Shown here: one piece after another, positions 22,791 to 33,867 of the stretch | Position numbering within the stretch: the stretch's first letter is position 1 | Layout of the letters: every line of letters starts with the position of its first letter | NCBI GenBank assembly: GCA_039519185.1 | Contig: CM076846.1 | Span: forward strand, 111,758,442 to 111,822,441 | Length of the DNA stretch: 64,000 nt | Source: Astragalus membranaceus | Lineage: Eukaryota > Streptophyta > Magnoliopsida > Fabales > Fabaceae | Reading direction: 5' to 3' | The notes under the pieces: generated by a model | Seen by the model: the letters and a program-made list of their open reading frames with translations, nothing else | Databases searched by the model: none | What the model was told of the DNA's origin: nothing | Position numbers and translations under genes: made by a program

Positions 22791-23004
22791 CTAGAAAGGT
22801 CTTGTGTGACGACCACGTGCCCTACCACATAGAAGTGCATTCCTTGGTACTGGATATTCGTCTCTCCATGAATTCGAAGATGTATATACTCGAAGATAGA
22901 ACTGCTGTCCCCAAATATTGTCTTCCCCACTTCTCAGACCTTATATTCCACATTCCTACATTGTCAAGTGCCATGTATATTGCTGTCCATGACTTTGGAT
23001 AAAC
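22791..23004 (-). pseudogene. Captured last exon of an SKU5-similar multicopper-oxidase-like gene
   Basis: SKS proteins are secreted or GPI-anchored cupredoxin-fold proteins of the plant cell wall. After an acceptor TGCAG the exon reads VYPKSWTAIYMALDNVGMWN, then IRSEKWGRQYLG; a one-base G insertion shifts the frame, after which WRDEYPVP, NALLCGRARGRHTRP and a stop at 22791 are read. This is the conserved SKS C-terminus. The frameshift makes it non-functional. Confidence 0.8.
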
Positions 23005-23089
23005 CTGCATTAACATAAGACAGAAAAAAACGTTATAACAGGTTGTGCCTAAGGAATAGGATAGGAAACACGACCATGTTTTTTTATAC

Positions 23090-23168
23090 CTGAGTGGTGC
23101 ATCTAGGAACTGTGTCTCTCAGATTGTAACATGTTCTACTATCAGGTGTTCACTGCCCACTACCAAAC
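23090..23168 (-). pseudogene. Captured upstream SKS exon piece
   Basis: Reads CYNLRDTVPRCTTQ up to a donor GTATAA at 23089-23088, in phase with the next SKS exon. TGA at 23151-23153 replaces the expected Trp codon before TP.SR. The intron is retained, so capture was at DNA level. Confidence 0.7.
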
Positions 23169-23705
23169 CTATTCATTCAAATGTAAATCATTTGCGGCCA
23201 ACTCTGCCCATGGCGTTTGTTGAGTGACATCCTGAACAAAGAAAAGGCATTATAAAGTGTAAATAACAACTAAGGATTGGCACAATCCAGAGTCTTTAAT
23301 AATTTTTGAAAAGAGCTAAGTTGCTAACCAATGGTGGAAGACAATCATCTGCAAGCCTTCATAGAACAGAGAACCTCTGTGAGTGCTAGTGCTAGACGTG
23401 GTAAGTGTCTTGCAAAATGAATGAACTATGTGCTTTGGACTAGAGGTTCAAGCAAAGGGTTGTCTGGACTTACCACCTAGCTTTCCTAAACCAACAAGAC
23501 AATAAAATAAGACATGCCAAGACAACTAAATAAAACATGCATAAAATGAGATTAAGAGAGAGAGAGATAGAAACCATATAAGCAAGAAACAAAAATGACT
23601 GGAAAATGAGTTGTTGAGAGTTGAGACATAAACTAAAAGAACATATAAGTTTTCAATATAACAACCTTGCTAAACACCAAAAAAAAAGCATACTCACATC
23701 TGCGT

Positions 23706-23860
23706 TAGGAAGCCAAGTTATTTGGCACCAAACCCTCTAGCCTTGATAAATCATGAGGTGTTATGGATGCTTCCATGGTAACATCCCCAGACATGTGTAT
23801 GAGTATATCATCATTTCTACCTTTTTCTCCAAACTTGAAGCGAGATTAAGAATAGCAGGC
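23706..23860 (-). pseudogene. Coding-like fragment, unassigned
   Basis: Reads EKGRNDDILIHMSGDVTMEA and SITPHDLSRLEGLVP before a stop. The composition looks like former coding sequence lying between the ARF and SKS pieces, but I cannot name the family. Confidence 0.35.
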
Positions 23861-23908
23861 AGCACAAACACCTCCCTACAATTAAAGTAGAAATAAAGAA
23901 AGCATGCC

Positions 23909-24047
23909 CATTCAACATGTACCTATTCCATGTGACCTTGCAGAAAGTAATAGACTCTCTCTCCTTCACGAGGAAGAGTGACAAGAGGTCACTAGTCCAG
24001 CATAGGCATGCCATAGTTCCTTGTATAAAGCATCATTGGTTGCCCCT
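23909..24047 (-). pseudogene. Captured fragment of an auxin response factor gene
   Basis: Reads DALYKELWHAYAG and, in a shifted frame, LPREGERVYYFLQGHME followed by a stop. This matches the segment just N-terminal of the ARF B3 DNA-binding domain (LYxELWHACAGPLV, PRxGxxVxYFPQGHxEQ). ARFs are nuclear transcription factors for auxin response. Frameshift, stop and loss of the B3 domain exclude function. Confidence 0.75.
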
Positions 24048-24860
24048 ATAAAAAAACCTGAAAACACATAGGTCATGAATGACACTAATTAAGAAACAAA
24101 AAAGTATGAGAATATTATGAAGTAGAAAAAAAGTGAACGTTTTAGATGCTTGGAAACCATTACCAAAGAGACTTCAATTGTTGAGACTTTAATAGATAAG
24201 TTACCATGGCAAATAACAGCTGATTCTGCTCGATAGATTAAAAATCATTTGAGAAATCAAAATTGTTAGAACTCAAATAGTGTTAGGATAGTGTTGGTAA
24301 ATCCTTGTGCTAGTGTAAATTGCGAGAAGTACAGATCAAGATCAAGCTTCCATGCATATCCCATAAGTCTGTGATAAGTTCCAACTAAGCTTTTAGGCCA
24401 ATCATTTATGCAAACATTCAACTTCATGTAGCACACATAAGACTCATGAAAACATTTAACCATCAAGTTCATGAATGATGCAAATTTGTTGTGCAATGGG
24501 ATTTTTGCTGCATTCATCAAGCATATAGGACATTTAACCATTCTAATGAGAAGTCTAAATTGTTATATTAGTTGAGAATAGCAAACAGAGAAGAGAAAGT
24601 ATGCCTAGCATGAAATTCAAACATAAAATAAAAAATTTCCTCATTTGCATCCATTATATATAGAATGTTTTATTTACAAAACCTATGACAAGATAAACAA
24701 ATTGAGTAATTTACTTCATCAATTTCATAAAAGTAGCTAAATCCTAACCTCAATGTATTGGTTACCTTTACTTTCATCTCGCAAAAAATTTGCCACCAAG
24801 GTTTCTAAATAACAGGAACACTCATGCTTGGTTGTTGCATGGTTCCCAGCATAAAATGAC

Positions 24861-25268
24861 CACAATGAGGTGAAAGCTAGAAGGAAGGCGTGATGTAGGT
24901 TAGAGAAGGGCAATGAAGCTTTGGCAAGCATAAAATGACAAGTTTATGAGGCTAAGGTTAATCAGAAGTAAAAAGTAGATTTTTTGAGGCTAAGGGCAAG
25001 GATGAGAATGGTTGCATCGGAAGAAGAAATAAAGAAAAGGACAGAAGAACCTACTGCTATCATCGCTAGAGTGCTTTGCTAGAGAGATTTACCTTGGGGG
25101 ATTTACAACTTGTTGAGAATGAAAGTTCTGAGGTTTCCAGCGAGAGATTCATGGTTACTTTTCCTGCTAGATGCATCTTTCCTAATGAAATACTCTCATC
25201 CATGAATTCTTGCACTTTTGGTCCTTAAAAATATTTGATTTTTGAAAACTTGCTATTAAAGGTGCAAA
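24861..25268. repeat. Composite repeat, copy 1, right part
   Basis: Colinear with 57238-57645 (from CCACAATGAGGTGAAAG to AAAGGTGCAAA). At its right edge the second copy carries another CACTA end (57646), whereas this copy continues uninterrupted. 25269-25725 is AT-rich with nothing recognised. Confidence 0.85.
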
Positions 25269-25725
25269 TATATTCACGATATTAAGGGGAAAATGCAATG
25301 AAAAAAGTGTGAGGACGAAATTCATGGAAAAATTAAAAAACAATAATCAAAATTGTGAATTTAAAAAACAAGACACCAAAAATATAACTTAGCAACGAAA
25401 TTTAATTTTTATCCAATTGAAAATAGTAGTAACTCTATATGGCTTTTAAAAGACTAGTTTAAAAGTTTTCTAATACTAGCACAATGTCTACAAGTTAGAT
25501 ATTTTGAAAGTATCTACATAAATTGGAACTTTGTTGCTAGAGTCAACTTTTTAAAAGACAAAACTTATATGTGGTTTTGTAGGTGTGGTTGACGTTGTTT
25601 TCTATGACACCATGACATGTGGATTAGTTTAAATAAAAAATTAAGTAAAATATAATGAATATTAATATAATTAATTTGATTTATGTGTAATGAATGATAT
25701 GATTGGATAATAGCACCAACCACAC

Positions 25726-25980
25726 CTAAGTATTTTTGTTGTAAGAAAAGGTTTTCCCCTCTCTTAAATATTTATCTAGCAATTCATTTTTGTAAAGTTT
25801 ATCGTAAAATTACATTATTATCCTATTCAAATGTATTTATATTTTATATCTAAGACATTGAAATATTTTTTATTTTTAAAATTTGTATCCACAAATTAAT
25901 ATTTGAAACCATTTGTATTAGTTTTGCTCAACCACTAATTGTTGTTAAAGTAGTTAATGGGTTAGTAGCTATGATATGGG
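25726..25980 (+). repeat. Unclassified duplicated block, copy 2
   Basis: Second copy of 10837-11100, here with its left flank ACCAACCACA intact. It serves as an empty-site analogue for the Tekay insertion ending at 10836. Confidence 0.85.
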
Positions 25981-26877
25981 TTAGTAGGGGCAATGCATTT
26001 ATACAAGAATGAGGGTTTGTTATAAAAGTAGTTACAGGGTTTGTCATATTAACCGAAGAACACTTTCATCACGGGTTAGTAGCTAATTACGTGTGTGTTA
26101 TTTAGAACGTGTCCATGTTCAGTTTGTTAGTACGTGTTTGTTAGGTTGTTTTATTTGACTTGCTGTAATTAAGTTCTGTTTCAGTTCATAGGTTGTCTAA
26201 TCTCTCGCCAAAATGCACGGATGAGGATCGATGATGCTCACCCTTCATAAATATATATATATACTTCCTTCCCTTCCCTTCCCTTGATGAGATACATACA
26301 CAGATAGTGTATTCAAAGAGGTAGCACAATTAGATTATTACTTCATGGATGTTGAATTAGTGGATGTTTTTGACGTTATTGATTAATTGGCCGATCAAAC
26401 AACTAATAATGTCAAAATCATTCACTAAATTAGCATTACATGAATAGATTCATAAATAGAGAGAGTGGCGCGCCAAGACATGAATAGATTCCTCAATTCC
26501 TTTTTCTAGATTTATTTCCAGGTAATTCTTCTTCTTCAGTTTAGTTACTCTTCTTTTTGTTTGGATTTCCGTTTGTTCTTTTAGTCAAATTTTTGGTATG
26601 AAATCAGAAGTTCAGAACCGAAGAACCATAATTCTAATCACTAGTGAGAACCATAATCTTTGATTTCTCATTACGATTTTCTTCAGCAATTTGAGTCATT
26701 ACTGAATGCTATATTGCGTCTACGATTTTCTTCAGCAATTTGAACCATAATCTTTGATTTCTCTCTGTCTCCCCTCAGTGAATGCTCTATTGCGTCTACG
26801 ATTATTTTGTGTTTCTTTTCAGTGTTCTTCTCAAGACGAGTTTTGCATTTTGTGATTTGCAGGATTTCATCCATGTT

Positions 26878-26930
26878 TATTCTTCACGGAGTGTCCCAAC
26901 GCTTTCAATGAAAGACCATCGCCGACTAAT
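26878..26930 (-). repeat. Short SINE-related remnant
   Basis: CACGGAGTGTCCCAACGC...CAATGAAAGAC resembles 49849-49893 inside the SINE at 49821-50024. Only this piece is visible. Confidence 0.4.
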
Positions 26931-26974
26931 CCCGGACGCCCGAGCTTCGCCGTGCGGGCCGCCAGAACTCCGCT

Positions 26975-27278
26975 CGCTAGTGGAAAAAATGAATTTTAAA
27001 ACGGTTATTCATATCGGTTAAAAATGATCTGATGTTAAAAGTGACGCGGTGACAGTTTTGTATTTAAAATTACTATATTTATATCGGTTTCCACACGAAC
27101 TGATATAGAAACAAAATCTTTGCATCTTTCATATCGGTTCCATTCCATAAACGTTATAGAAAATTCTAATTTTCATTTTTCATAACGGGTCACGTATTCA
27201 CCCGGTATAGAAAACGCAAAACTTTAGGCAAAATTCCTTCGCGCTCTCCAAACATTCATTCGTTGCGTCTCTTCCTCG
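26975..27278 (+). repeat. Second copy of the CACTA C left end, truncated
   Basis: Starts CGCTAGTGG and follows 28565-28868 almost base for base, with ATATCGGTT subterminal repeats. The preceding 35 bases (CGTGCGGGCC.CCAGAACTCCGC) are shared as well, so it was duplicated with its flank. It is cut at 27278 by module M. Confidence 0.8.
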
Positions 27279-27520
27279 TTATAAAAGTAGTTACAGGGTT
27301 TGTCATATTAACCGAAGAACACTTTCATCACAGGGTAGATAGCTTACGTGTGTGTTATTTATAACGTGTTACGTGTCCATGTTCAGTTTTTTTTTTTTTT
27401 GACGATTACTAGTACGTGTTTGTTATTTTATTTGACTTGCTGTTATTAAGTTCTCTTTCAGTTCATAGGTTGTCTAATCCCTCGCCAAAATGCATGGATG
27501 AGGATCGATGATGCTCAGTC

Positions 27521-27574
<54 letters not shown>

Positions 27575-27693
27575 ATTTATACAAGAATGAGGGTTTGTTA
27601 TAAAAGTAGTTACAGGGTTTGTTAGTACGTGTTTGTTATAGGTTGTCTAATCCCTCGCCAAAATGCACGGATGAGGATTGATGATGCTCAGCC

Positions 27694-27725
<32 letters not shown>

Positions 27726-29701
27726 CTTCCTTCCCTTCCCTTCCCTTGATGAGATACATACACAGATAGTGTATTCAAAGAGGAAACACAATTAGATTAT
27801 TACTTCATGGATGTTGAATTAGTGGAAGTTTTTGACGTTATTGATTAATTGGCCGATCAAACAACTAATAATGTCAAAATCTTTCGCTAAATTAGCATTA
27901 CATGAATAGATTCATAAATAGAGAGTATAAGAAAATGTTCATCTTGAGATTTGTACAAGTTTCTGTTGATATTCAAATTTTAGTCAGTGAATGCATTTAT
28001 ACAAGAATGAGGGTTTGTTATAAAAGTAGTTACAGGGTTTTGCGGTAGTGTAGAATGTAGATAACCTGTCCATGTTCAGTTTGTTAGGTTGTTTTATTTG
28101 ACTTGCTGTAATTAAGTTCTGTTTCAGTTCATAGGTTGTCTAATCCCTCACCAAAATGCATGGATGAGGATCGATGATGCTCAGTCTTCATATAATATAT
28201 ATATATATATACACAATGCATTTATACAAGAATGAGGGTTTGTTATAAAAGTAGTTACGGCATCAGTCTTCATATATATATATATATATACACAATGCAT
28301 TTATACAAGAATGAGGGTTTGTTATAAAAGTAGTTACAGGGTTTGTTAGTACGTGTTTGTTATAGGTTGTTATATATATATATACAATGCATTTATACAA
28401 AATATAACAACCCACCGAAGCTCCGCCACCCGCCGCCGCCGAACACCGCCGTCCGCCGGAGCTCCGTCGTAGGCTATCGTGTCGGTCACCAAAGCTCTGC
28501 CACCGCCGCCTCCGACCGCCACCGGATGCCCGAGGTTCGTCGTGCGGGCCACCAGAACTCCGCCCACTAGTGGAAGAAATGCATTTTATAACGGTCGTTC
28601 ATATCGGTTAAAAATGACCTGATGTTAAAAGTGACGCGGTGGCAGTTTAGTAATTAAAATTACTATATTAATATCGGTTGCCACACGAACTGATATATAG
28701 AAACAAAATCTTTGCATCTTTCATATCGGTTCCATTCCATAACCGTTATAGAAAATTCTAATTTTCATTTTTCATAACGTGTGACGTATCCACCCGGTAT
28801 GGAAAACGCAAAACTTTAGGCAAAATTCCTTCGCGCTCTCCAAACATTCATTCGTTGCGTCTCTTCCTCATTTCGTCTCTTCCTCTCAGCGTCATCTCTT
28901 CCTCGCCGTCTCTCCCTCTCAGCGCCGTCTCTTCCTCTCAGTGCCGTCTCTCAGCGCCGTCTCTTCCTCGTCGTCTCTTCCTCTCAGCGCTGTCTCTTCC
29001 TCGCCGTCTCTTCCTCATTGCGTCTCTCCCTCTCGCCGTGTCTCTCCTTGTTCAACTTGCTGGGTCGGGCCCGGAGAACCACCGTCGCCACAGCATCACC
29101 GTTGCAACTAGGTGTACTCTTCTTTCACCTTTGTGTATTTTAGGATTACATGATTCTAATTTTCACAAATTTTGAGTTACACGATTCTTATTTTAGGGTT
29201 CTCTGTTTTGATTTTCGCAACTTTTAAGTTACACAATGTATTGTTCTTTGCTATTTTACTGGATTTTTGAATTTTAGGGTTACACGATTGGGATTTGTGG
29301 TTTTTTTTTTTGTGTTTGAACTGAGTAAAAATTTATGGCTTACAAAAAGGGGCTGGCTAATCATCAAAAAATGGGGATGGAATATGCTAGGGCCAAAACA
29401 CTTGCTTCTGGTGTTGGCGTGTATAAGATTTGAGGTTGTTGTAATTCCTATTTTAGCTTATTTACAAGTGTCACTTCTTTACAACCTCCCTCCTAGCTTC
29501 CAAACCATTGCGTTGAACAATTATTGGTTTAACCCACCAATTATTTTCCCTAAGATACAAACATGTTTTTTCAGCAACCGTTAGTAAACAAATACATGAT
29601 GTTATCCCTTTTGAAGTCCATTTACTTTTGATGCAAACATTTACATAAACTCATAAGAGATTAAAAAGTGAAAACTATTTCAAAACTAGAGGGTTTCGTT
29701 A

Positions 29702-29945
29702 ACTTTCATAAACTAGAGGTTTTAGACCTTTGTGCAAATAGGCTTCATGGTCCACTTCTAACTCCTATTCAAAAAATCAAAACACTTAGGAAGCTTTACT
29801 AATTGTCTGAAAACTATATGTTTGGTAAACTGCAAAAAAGACATTGGGATTTTAACATCACTTGAAGAGTTAGTTATTTATAGCAATAACTTCATTGGAA
29901 ATATTCCCTCATCAATTAGTAAGTTGAAGAAGCTTAGTTTTAAGG
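29702..29945 (+). pseudogene. Captured LRR receptor-like kinase fragment
   Basis: Reads FHKLEVLDLCANRLHGPLL, then TLRKLY with an in-frame TAA, ENYMFGKL, and in another frame SLEELVIYSNNFIGNIPSSI and SKLKKL. These are three consecutive plant extracellular LRRs of the LxxLxLxxNxLxGxIP type, close to a subfamily XI LRR kinase. Stops and frameshifts are present, and no kinase or transmembrane part is seen. Confidence 0.72.
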
Positions 29946-30454
29946 GTAGGTTTGAATTAGTAACTTCCACACAAATGATTTATTGTTGTATGGTTTGATG
30001 GATATGGTTAATGGTGGTTTGTCTTGTGATTTAAATATCTAGTCATGTTAATGATGCAAATGAAATAATAATCTTAATTTTAGAGCATTTGTATGTGACT
30101 AGGATTAGGATAATTGGTATGATTGTTCGTAAGTCCAGGAAATTCTGCATTTTTACTCTCTTAAGTTAAATTGTGTTGAAAAGAAGGTAAGTTATTTATT
30201 GTGTTGAAGTCATTTTGCCTTCAGTTTCAGTTTATCTAGTTGCAACTTGCAATTACCAATATTTATTTTCTTATTTATTAGATGCCGCCACTGGGGTTGT
30301 TCGCTGATTGTTTCCTGCTTTTTTCCTTCTTTACAGAGGATTCCAAGCTCCTCTACTGCACCATTTACATAGTTTATCTTCAATTACTTTGGTATTTTTC
30401 TACTACTACTATGCTTTCACTCTAGTTGGATTAATACTAGCCGCCTAAGTAGTT

Positions 30455-30673
30455 ATGGATCGTAGTTGGATCAATACTAGTCGTCTAAGTGATGAGTTTG
30501 AGAAGGGTGTGGAAGAGTTTCTAGAATTTACTAAAAGTAGTATCTTGAAGGGTAATAGTGATTTGTATGGTTTCATTGACCCTCAACATTTTTTGCCTCC
30601 GATGATTCCTCAGCACCTTTTGACTCTAGCTAATTCCAAGGAGTTTTACCTAGCGCCTTATCATAATATGTAA
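30455..30673 (+). pseudogene. Transposase-associated domain fragment
   Basis: 72 residues beginning MDRSWINTSRLSDEFEKGVE and EFLEFTKSS. MDRSWM..R...EYE.GVEEF is the start of the domain found N-terminal to CACTA TNP2 transposases. It may be the element's own relic. The Cys-rich second half is missing. Confidence 0.55.
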
Positions 30674-31433
30674 GTACATGTTTATCAATTATCTTAAAAT
30701 TCTATGTGACTTGTCACTAATTGTTCTCCAATGTAGAAATCATTGGCAATTGTTGATCATTTTATCCTATGGTACTTACTAATTAACCTCTGTTTTGTGT
30801 CATTATGTCTTTGGGTACTTTCTGTTGAAAACTTGTGTTTTGGAATTGCCATTTGAAGTTATTACTCATTAAATTGTGGTTTCACAGCGTAATTACTCTC
30901 CTCATTTATCATTAATTTAACTATTTGGGTTTGTTTCTGCTATAACTACAATATGCTTGGTGTTGGTTTGTGTTATCTTATAGACTTGATTATAGTGAAG
31001 TGATATTTGTTTTTTATTATGCCCTTGTGTTGTTTGAAATAATGTCTTCAAGGAACTTATGACTGTTGCACTATTGGTGAAATGATTTGTTTGAATTGCT
31101 TGAAATGTTTATCTGTTGTTTTGTTTTTGGAATGCTTTCAGGGATGATAAATATAGTGGTATGAGGAAGAAAGAAGAGCTAGTACATTCGGATAAATACT
31201 GAGAACGAAGCAGAGGAGTTTTTGAGAAGGTATCATACATTTCTCATTGGTTTGTTTGATAAATTTGATGTGTGTCATGAGTGAAATTATCTCTTAAAGG
31301 TAATCTAGCTAAAATAGAAACGAGGTTCAAGTGATAGGGATTTGTGGCGTTGATCATTTGTCATGTTCTATGGTGCAAAACTACAATAATTCTGGATTTG
31401 GTATTTTAGCATATCTGTATTAAAATATTACAG

Positions 31434-31516
31434 GGCCTGAATATGAAGAATTTGTGAGTTCTGCAAAGTCTGATAATGAAACCCAGTTTGTTGAACTGAG
31501 TAGCGTAGGGCTTGCC
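31434..31516 (+). pseudogene. Captured exon resembling a protein disulfide isomerase-like gene
   Basis: After acceptor TTACAG the exon reads GPEYEEFVSSAKSDNETQFV and ELSSVGLA. It resembles the non-catalytic thioredoxin-fold domain of plant PDI-like proteins. No CxxC motif is included. The assignment is by motif memory only. Confidence 0.45.
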
Positions 31517-32156
31517 CACTTTTTTTTTAAAAAAAAGAAACCTCCAGTTTTAATATCGGTTCTTAATTCACCAGATGTTAAAAAATAGTATTTCATATCG
31601 GTTCTCATAGAAAATCGATGTTAAAAATAAGTATTCATATCGGTTCCCAAAAACAACCGATGTCAAATATACGCTTATATTTGATAAAAAACTGACTTTC
31701 TATAATGGTTCGACAGGTAACCGATATTAAAACCACTTTTCATAATGGTTCCGCACCCGATGTTAAAAGTGCCTATTTTTTATATCTCCTTTTTTGGCAT
31801 CGGTTCAATAACCGATATGAAATGTGATATTTAACCGATATAAAATGACATTTTTGCAGTAGTTGTCAGTCTGACAGCCAGAGCTCCATCGTCGGCCGCC
31901 ACTGCCACTACCATCTTATATAAATTTATATTTATAATAATATATATATATATATTTGACCAATTATATGTAATATATATAGATTATATAGTATATAATA
32001 TGTATATATATGTATTTATAAATATAGAAACAAAAGATAATCATTTTTGATGAGAAAAAAATTAAAATTCTGTGGTAAAAAAAATTATGTCTATATTTGT
32101 ATATTGACTCATAACATCTTTTTTATTAAAATACTTTTATATTTTAAAATATTAAC

Positions 32157-32330
32157 AGATGGATTGGATATCCATCCATAAAAAATTTCTAATGGATGGA
32201 TTTGATGGACTTTTTTGTAATGGATGGATTGGATTGGATTTGTTTGATACAATTTGAATGGATATAAATGAATTTCTCCAATCCATCCATTATAATCCAA
32301 ATTCATCCAATCCATCTATTTTGACACCCG

Positions 32331-32332
<2 letters not shown>
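32157..32332. repeat. Inverted and tandem ATGGATTGGAT repeats
   Basis: Repeated GGATGGATTGGATT units on the left face AATCCATCCA units on the right, which could fold into a hairpin. 31866-32156 is very AT-rich with nothing recognised. Confidence 0.65.

Positions 32333-32392
<60 letters not shown>
32332..32392. repeat. (TA)n microsatellite
   Basis: About 30 uninterrupted TA units. Confidence 0.97.
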
Positions 32393-32396
<4 letters not shown>

Positions 32397-32494
32397 GTTT
32401 GATTTTCCAACAAATGAGAATCTCGCTATGTTTTGCAGCTCCCTCTTAACATAAAAAAAAGTTTGAAGGAGTTGCAAGATTGCAAGAAGGAGAT

Positions 32495-32852
32495 TGTTCT
32501 GTACCTAGCCGTCTCCGGGCTTAATCCGGGGACTGCTGTTGGTAGGTCTCATGCCGTCTAAGTGGTATGTCAAAGTGATCCCGGTGGGATTCCAATGCAC
32601 TTCGACGCTCAAGTCAGTATTGAGAATTGAAGAGTAGTATAGAAATGAATGAAAATGTACCTATTTTTGGCGATGTATGTGAGTTTTTATAGGGATATAT
32701 GCTAGTTCTGAGCCGTTGGATCGATCGGATGAATCTGAGCCATTGCGGCATAGAAGACATGAATGGACTGATTTATTATGGATATGGTTTCAAGCTATTG
32801 GGCTGACTCAGGTCCAATTGCTGGAGTGGGTCTCTTGACCCAGTCCAGAACA
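32495..32852 (-). repeat. 3' LTR of the gag-only Tat derivative, 358 bp
   Basis: Termini TGTTCTGTA/TCCAGAACA. The minus strand has a TATA box (CCCTATAAAAACTC, about 32680-32692) and a Tat-like leader (CTTGAGCGTCGAAGTGCATTG). Adjacent on the internal side is a purine tract GGGTTAGGGGGCAAC. Confidence 0.8.
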
Positions 32853-32999
32853 GTTGCCCCCTAACCCGAGATTATTCCGGAGGATGGTCTTGGCTTGAAG
32901 TCTTTGTTGACATAGTACCTGCCGGCCAATCTGCCTCTGCAGGTTGTCTTGAGTCGTCCCGATATCCCTGCCAGCGTTAGTGCTCGCCAGCACCTAGCC

Positions 33000-33660
33000 C
33001 CTGGGACCCGAGATCCCTACCTGGGTTCGTGCTCGCCAGCGCCTGGCACCTAGGACCCGAGATCCTTGCCTGTGTCTGTGTCTCGCCAGCGCCTGGCACC
33101 TGGGACCCGAGATCCTTGCCTGGGTCCGTGCTCGCCTGCGCCTGGCACCTGGGACCCAAGATCTCTGGCTGTGTCCGTGCGCGCCAGCGCCTAGCACCTG
33201 CGACCTGAGATCCCTGCCTGTGTCTGTGCTCGCCGGCACCTGGGACTTGAGTTCCCTGCCTTTGTCCGTGCTCGCCAGCACCTGGGACCCGAGATCCCTG
33301 CCAGTGTCAGTGCTCGCCACCGGCTAGCACCTAGGACCTGGGATCCCTGCCAGTGTCCGTGCTTGCCAGCGGCTAGCACCTGGGACCCGGGATCCCTCCT
33401 GGTGGCGTGCCTCGCCTACGCCAAGCACTTGGGACCCGAGATCCCTCCTGGTGGCGTGCCTCGCCAGCGCCAAGCACCTGGGACCCGAGATCACTCTTGG
33501 TGGCGTGCCTCGCCAGCGCCAAGCACCTGAGACCCGAGATCCCTCTTGGTGGCGTGCCTCGTCTGCGCCAAGTACCTGGGACCCGTGATCCCTCCTAGTG
33601 GCATGACTTGTCAGCGCCAAGTACTTGGGACCCGAGATCCCCATCTCGCCCCGCCTCTTG
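33000..33660. repeat. 49-bp minisatellite, about 13 copies
   Basis: Unit GACCCGAGATCCCTGCC...GTGCTCGCCAGCGCCTAGCACCTGG. Starts are spaced mostly 48-50 bases; two units are about 42. Two subtypes: left eight units read TGTCCGTGCTCGCCAG, right five read GGTGGCGTGCCTCGCC. Open frames through it are by-products. Confidence 0.92.
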
Positions 33661-33867
33661 TGTTGGCGCCTGCCTTGGCGGATCTCACCCATAATCGTTT
33701 GTCAAGGTATTATCATTATCCTCCACTCTTTCAATATTATCATGTTACCTTAAGTTTTGAAATTTGGATTTAGTACTTTTTTTTCCAATAGATAGTCGCC
33801 AGGTTTGGCTTGCTTTTCGCGGTGAGTTGTTAGTGTCTGTCAGGACAGTTTGTAATGAGGTACGCCA

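Larger units (their letters stand above)
22101..24860. mobile_element. CACTA element B with captured gene fragments
   Basis: Starts CACTACAACATTTAGACC. The first 380 bases are crowded with CAACGGTTTT and AAACCGTTGCC subterminal repeats in both orientations. It sits inside the composite repeat: the second copy at about 57212-57237 has no such insert. The right terminus is not found and the junction at 24860 looks truncated. Carries SKS, an unassigned exon and an ARF piece, all on the minus strand. 24050-24860 holds nothing I recognise. Confidence 0.75.
25981..28430 (+). repeat. Modular AT-rich repeat array
   Basis: Three module types recur. M (CAATGCATTTATACAAGAATG...) at about 25991, 27568, 27991, 28214, 28293 and 28386, partial at 27282. 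N (GGTTGTCTAATCCCTCGCC...) at about 26190, 27467, 27640 and 28134. O (CTTCCTTCCCTTCCCTT...GAGATACATACACAG) at 26265 and 27727. Modules are joined by (TA)n tracts (27525-27568, 27697-27725, 28190-28212, 28273-28291). No coding sequence. Confidence 0.85.
28565..31865. mobile_element. CACTA element C with captured gene fragments
   Basis: Left end CACTAGTGGAAGAAATGC; right end on the opposite strand CAACTACTGCAAAAATG. Both continue into ATTTTATA.CGG, so the inverted repeat runs about 30 bases with mismatches. Subterminal ATATCGGTT repeats occur at both ends. No matching 3-bp target duplication is visible (GCC versus TCA). 28855-29175 is a CTCTTCCTC-rich simple repeat, not a gene; 29176-29700, 29946-30454 and 30674-31433 show no motif I recognise. 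Confidence 0.75.

Noticed and set aside
24266..24541. 91-residue minus-strand frame in CACTA B
   Set aside because: No motif I can name, no clear splice borders; left out as a gene.
28855..29175. 106-residue frame rich in Leu and Ser
   Set aside because: Encoded by CTCTTCCTC simple repeats inside a CACTA element.
29267..29584. 105-residue plus-strand frame in CACTA C
   Set aside because: No recognisable motif or splice borders; probably chance.
33000..33660. Regular GC-rich repeats resembling a CRISPR array
   Set aside because: The units are contiguous with no unique spacers and differ by substitutions; this is a minisatellite in a plant retrotransposon.
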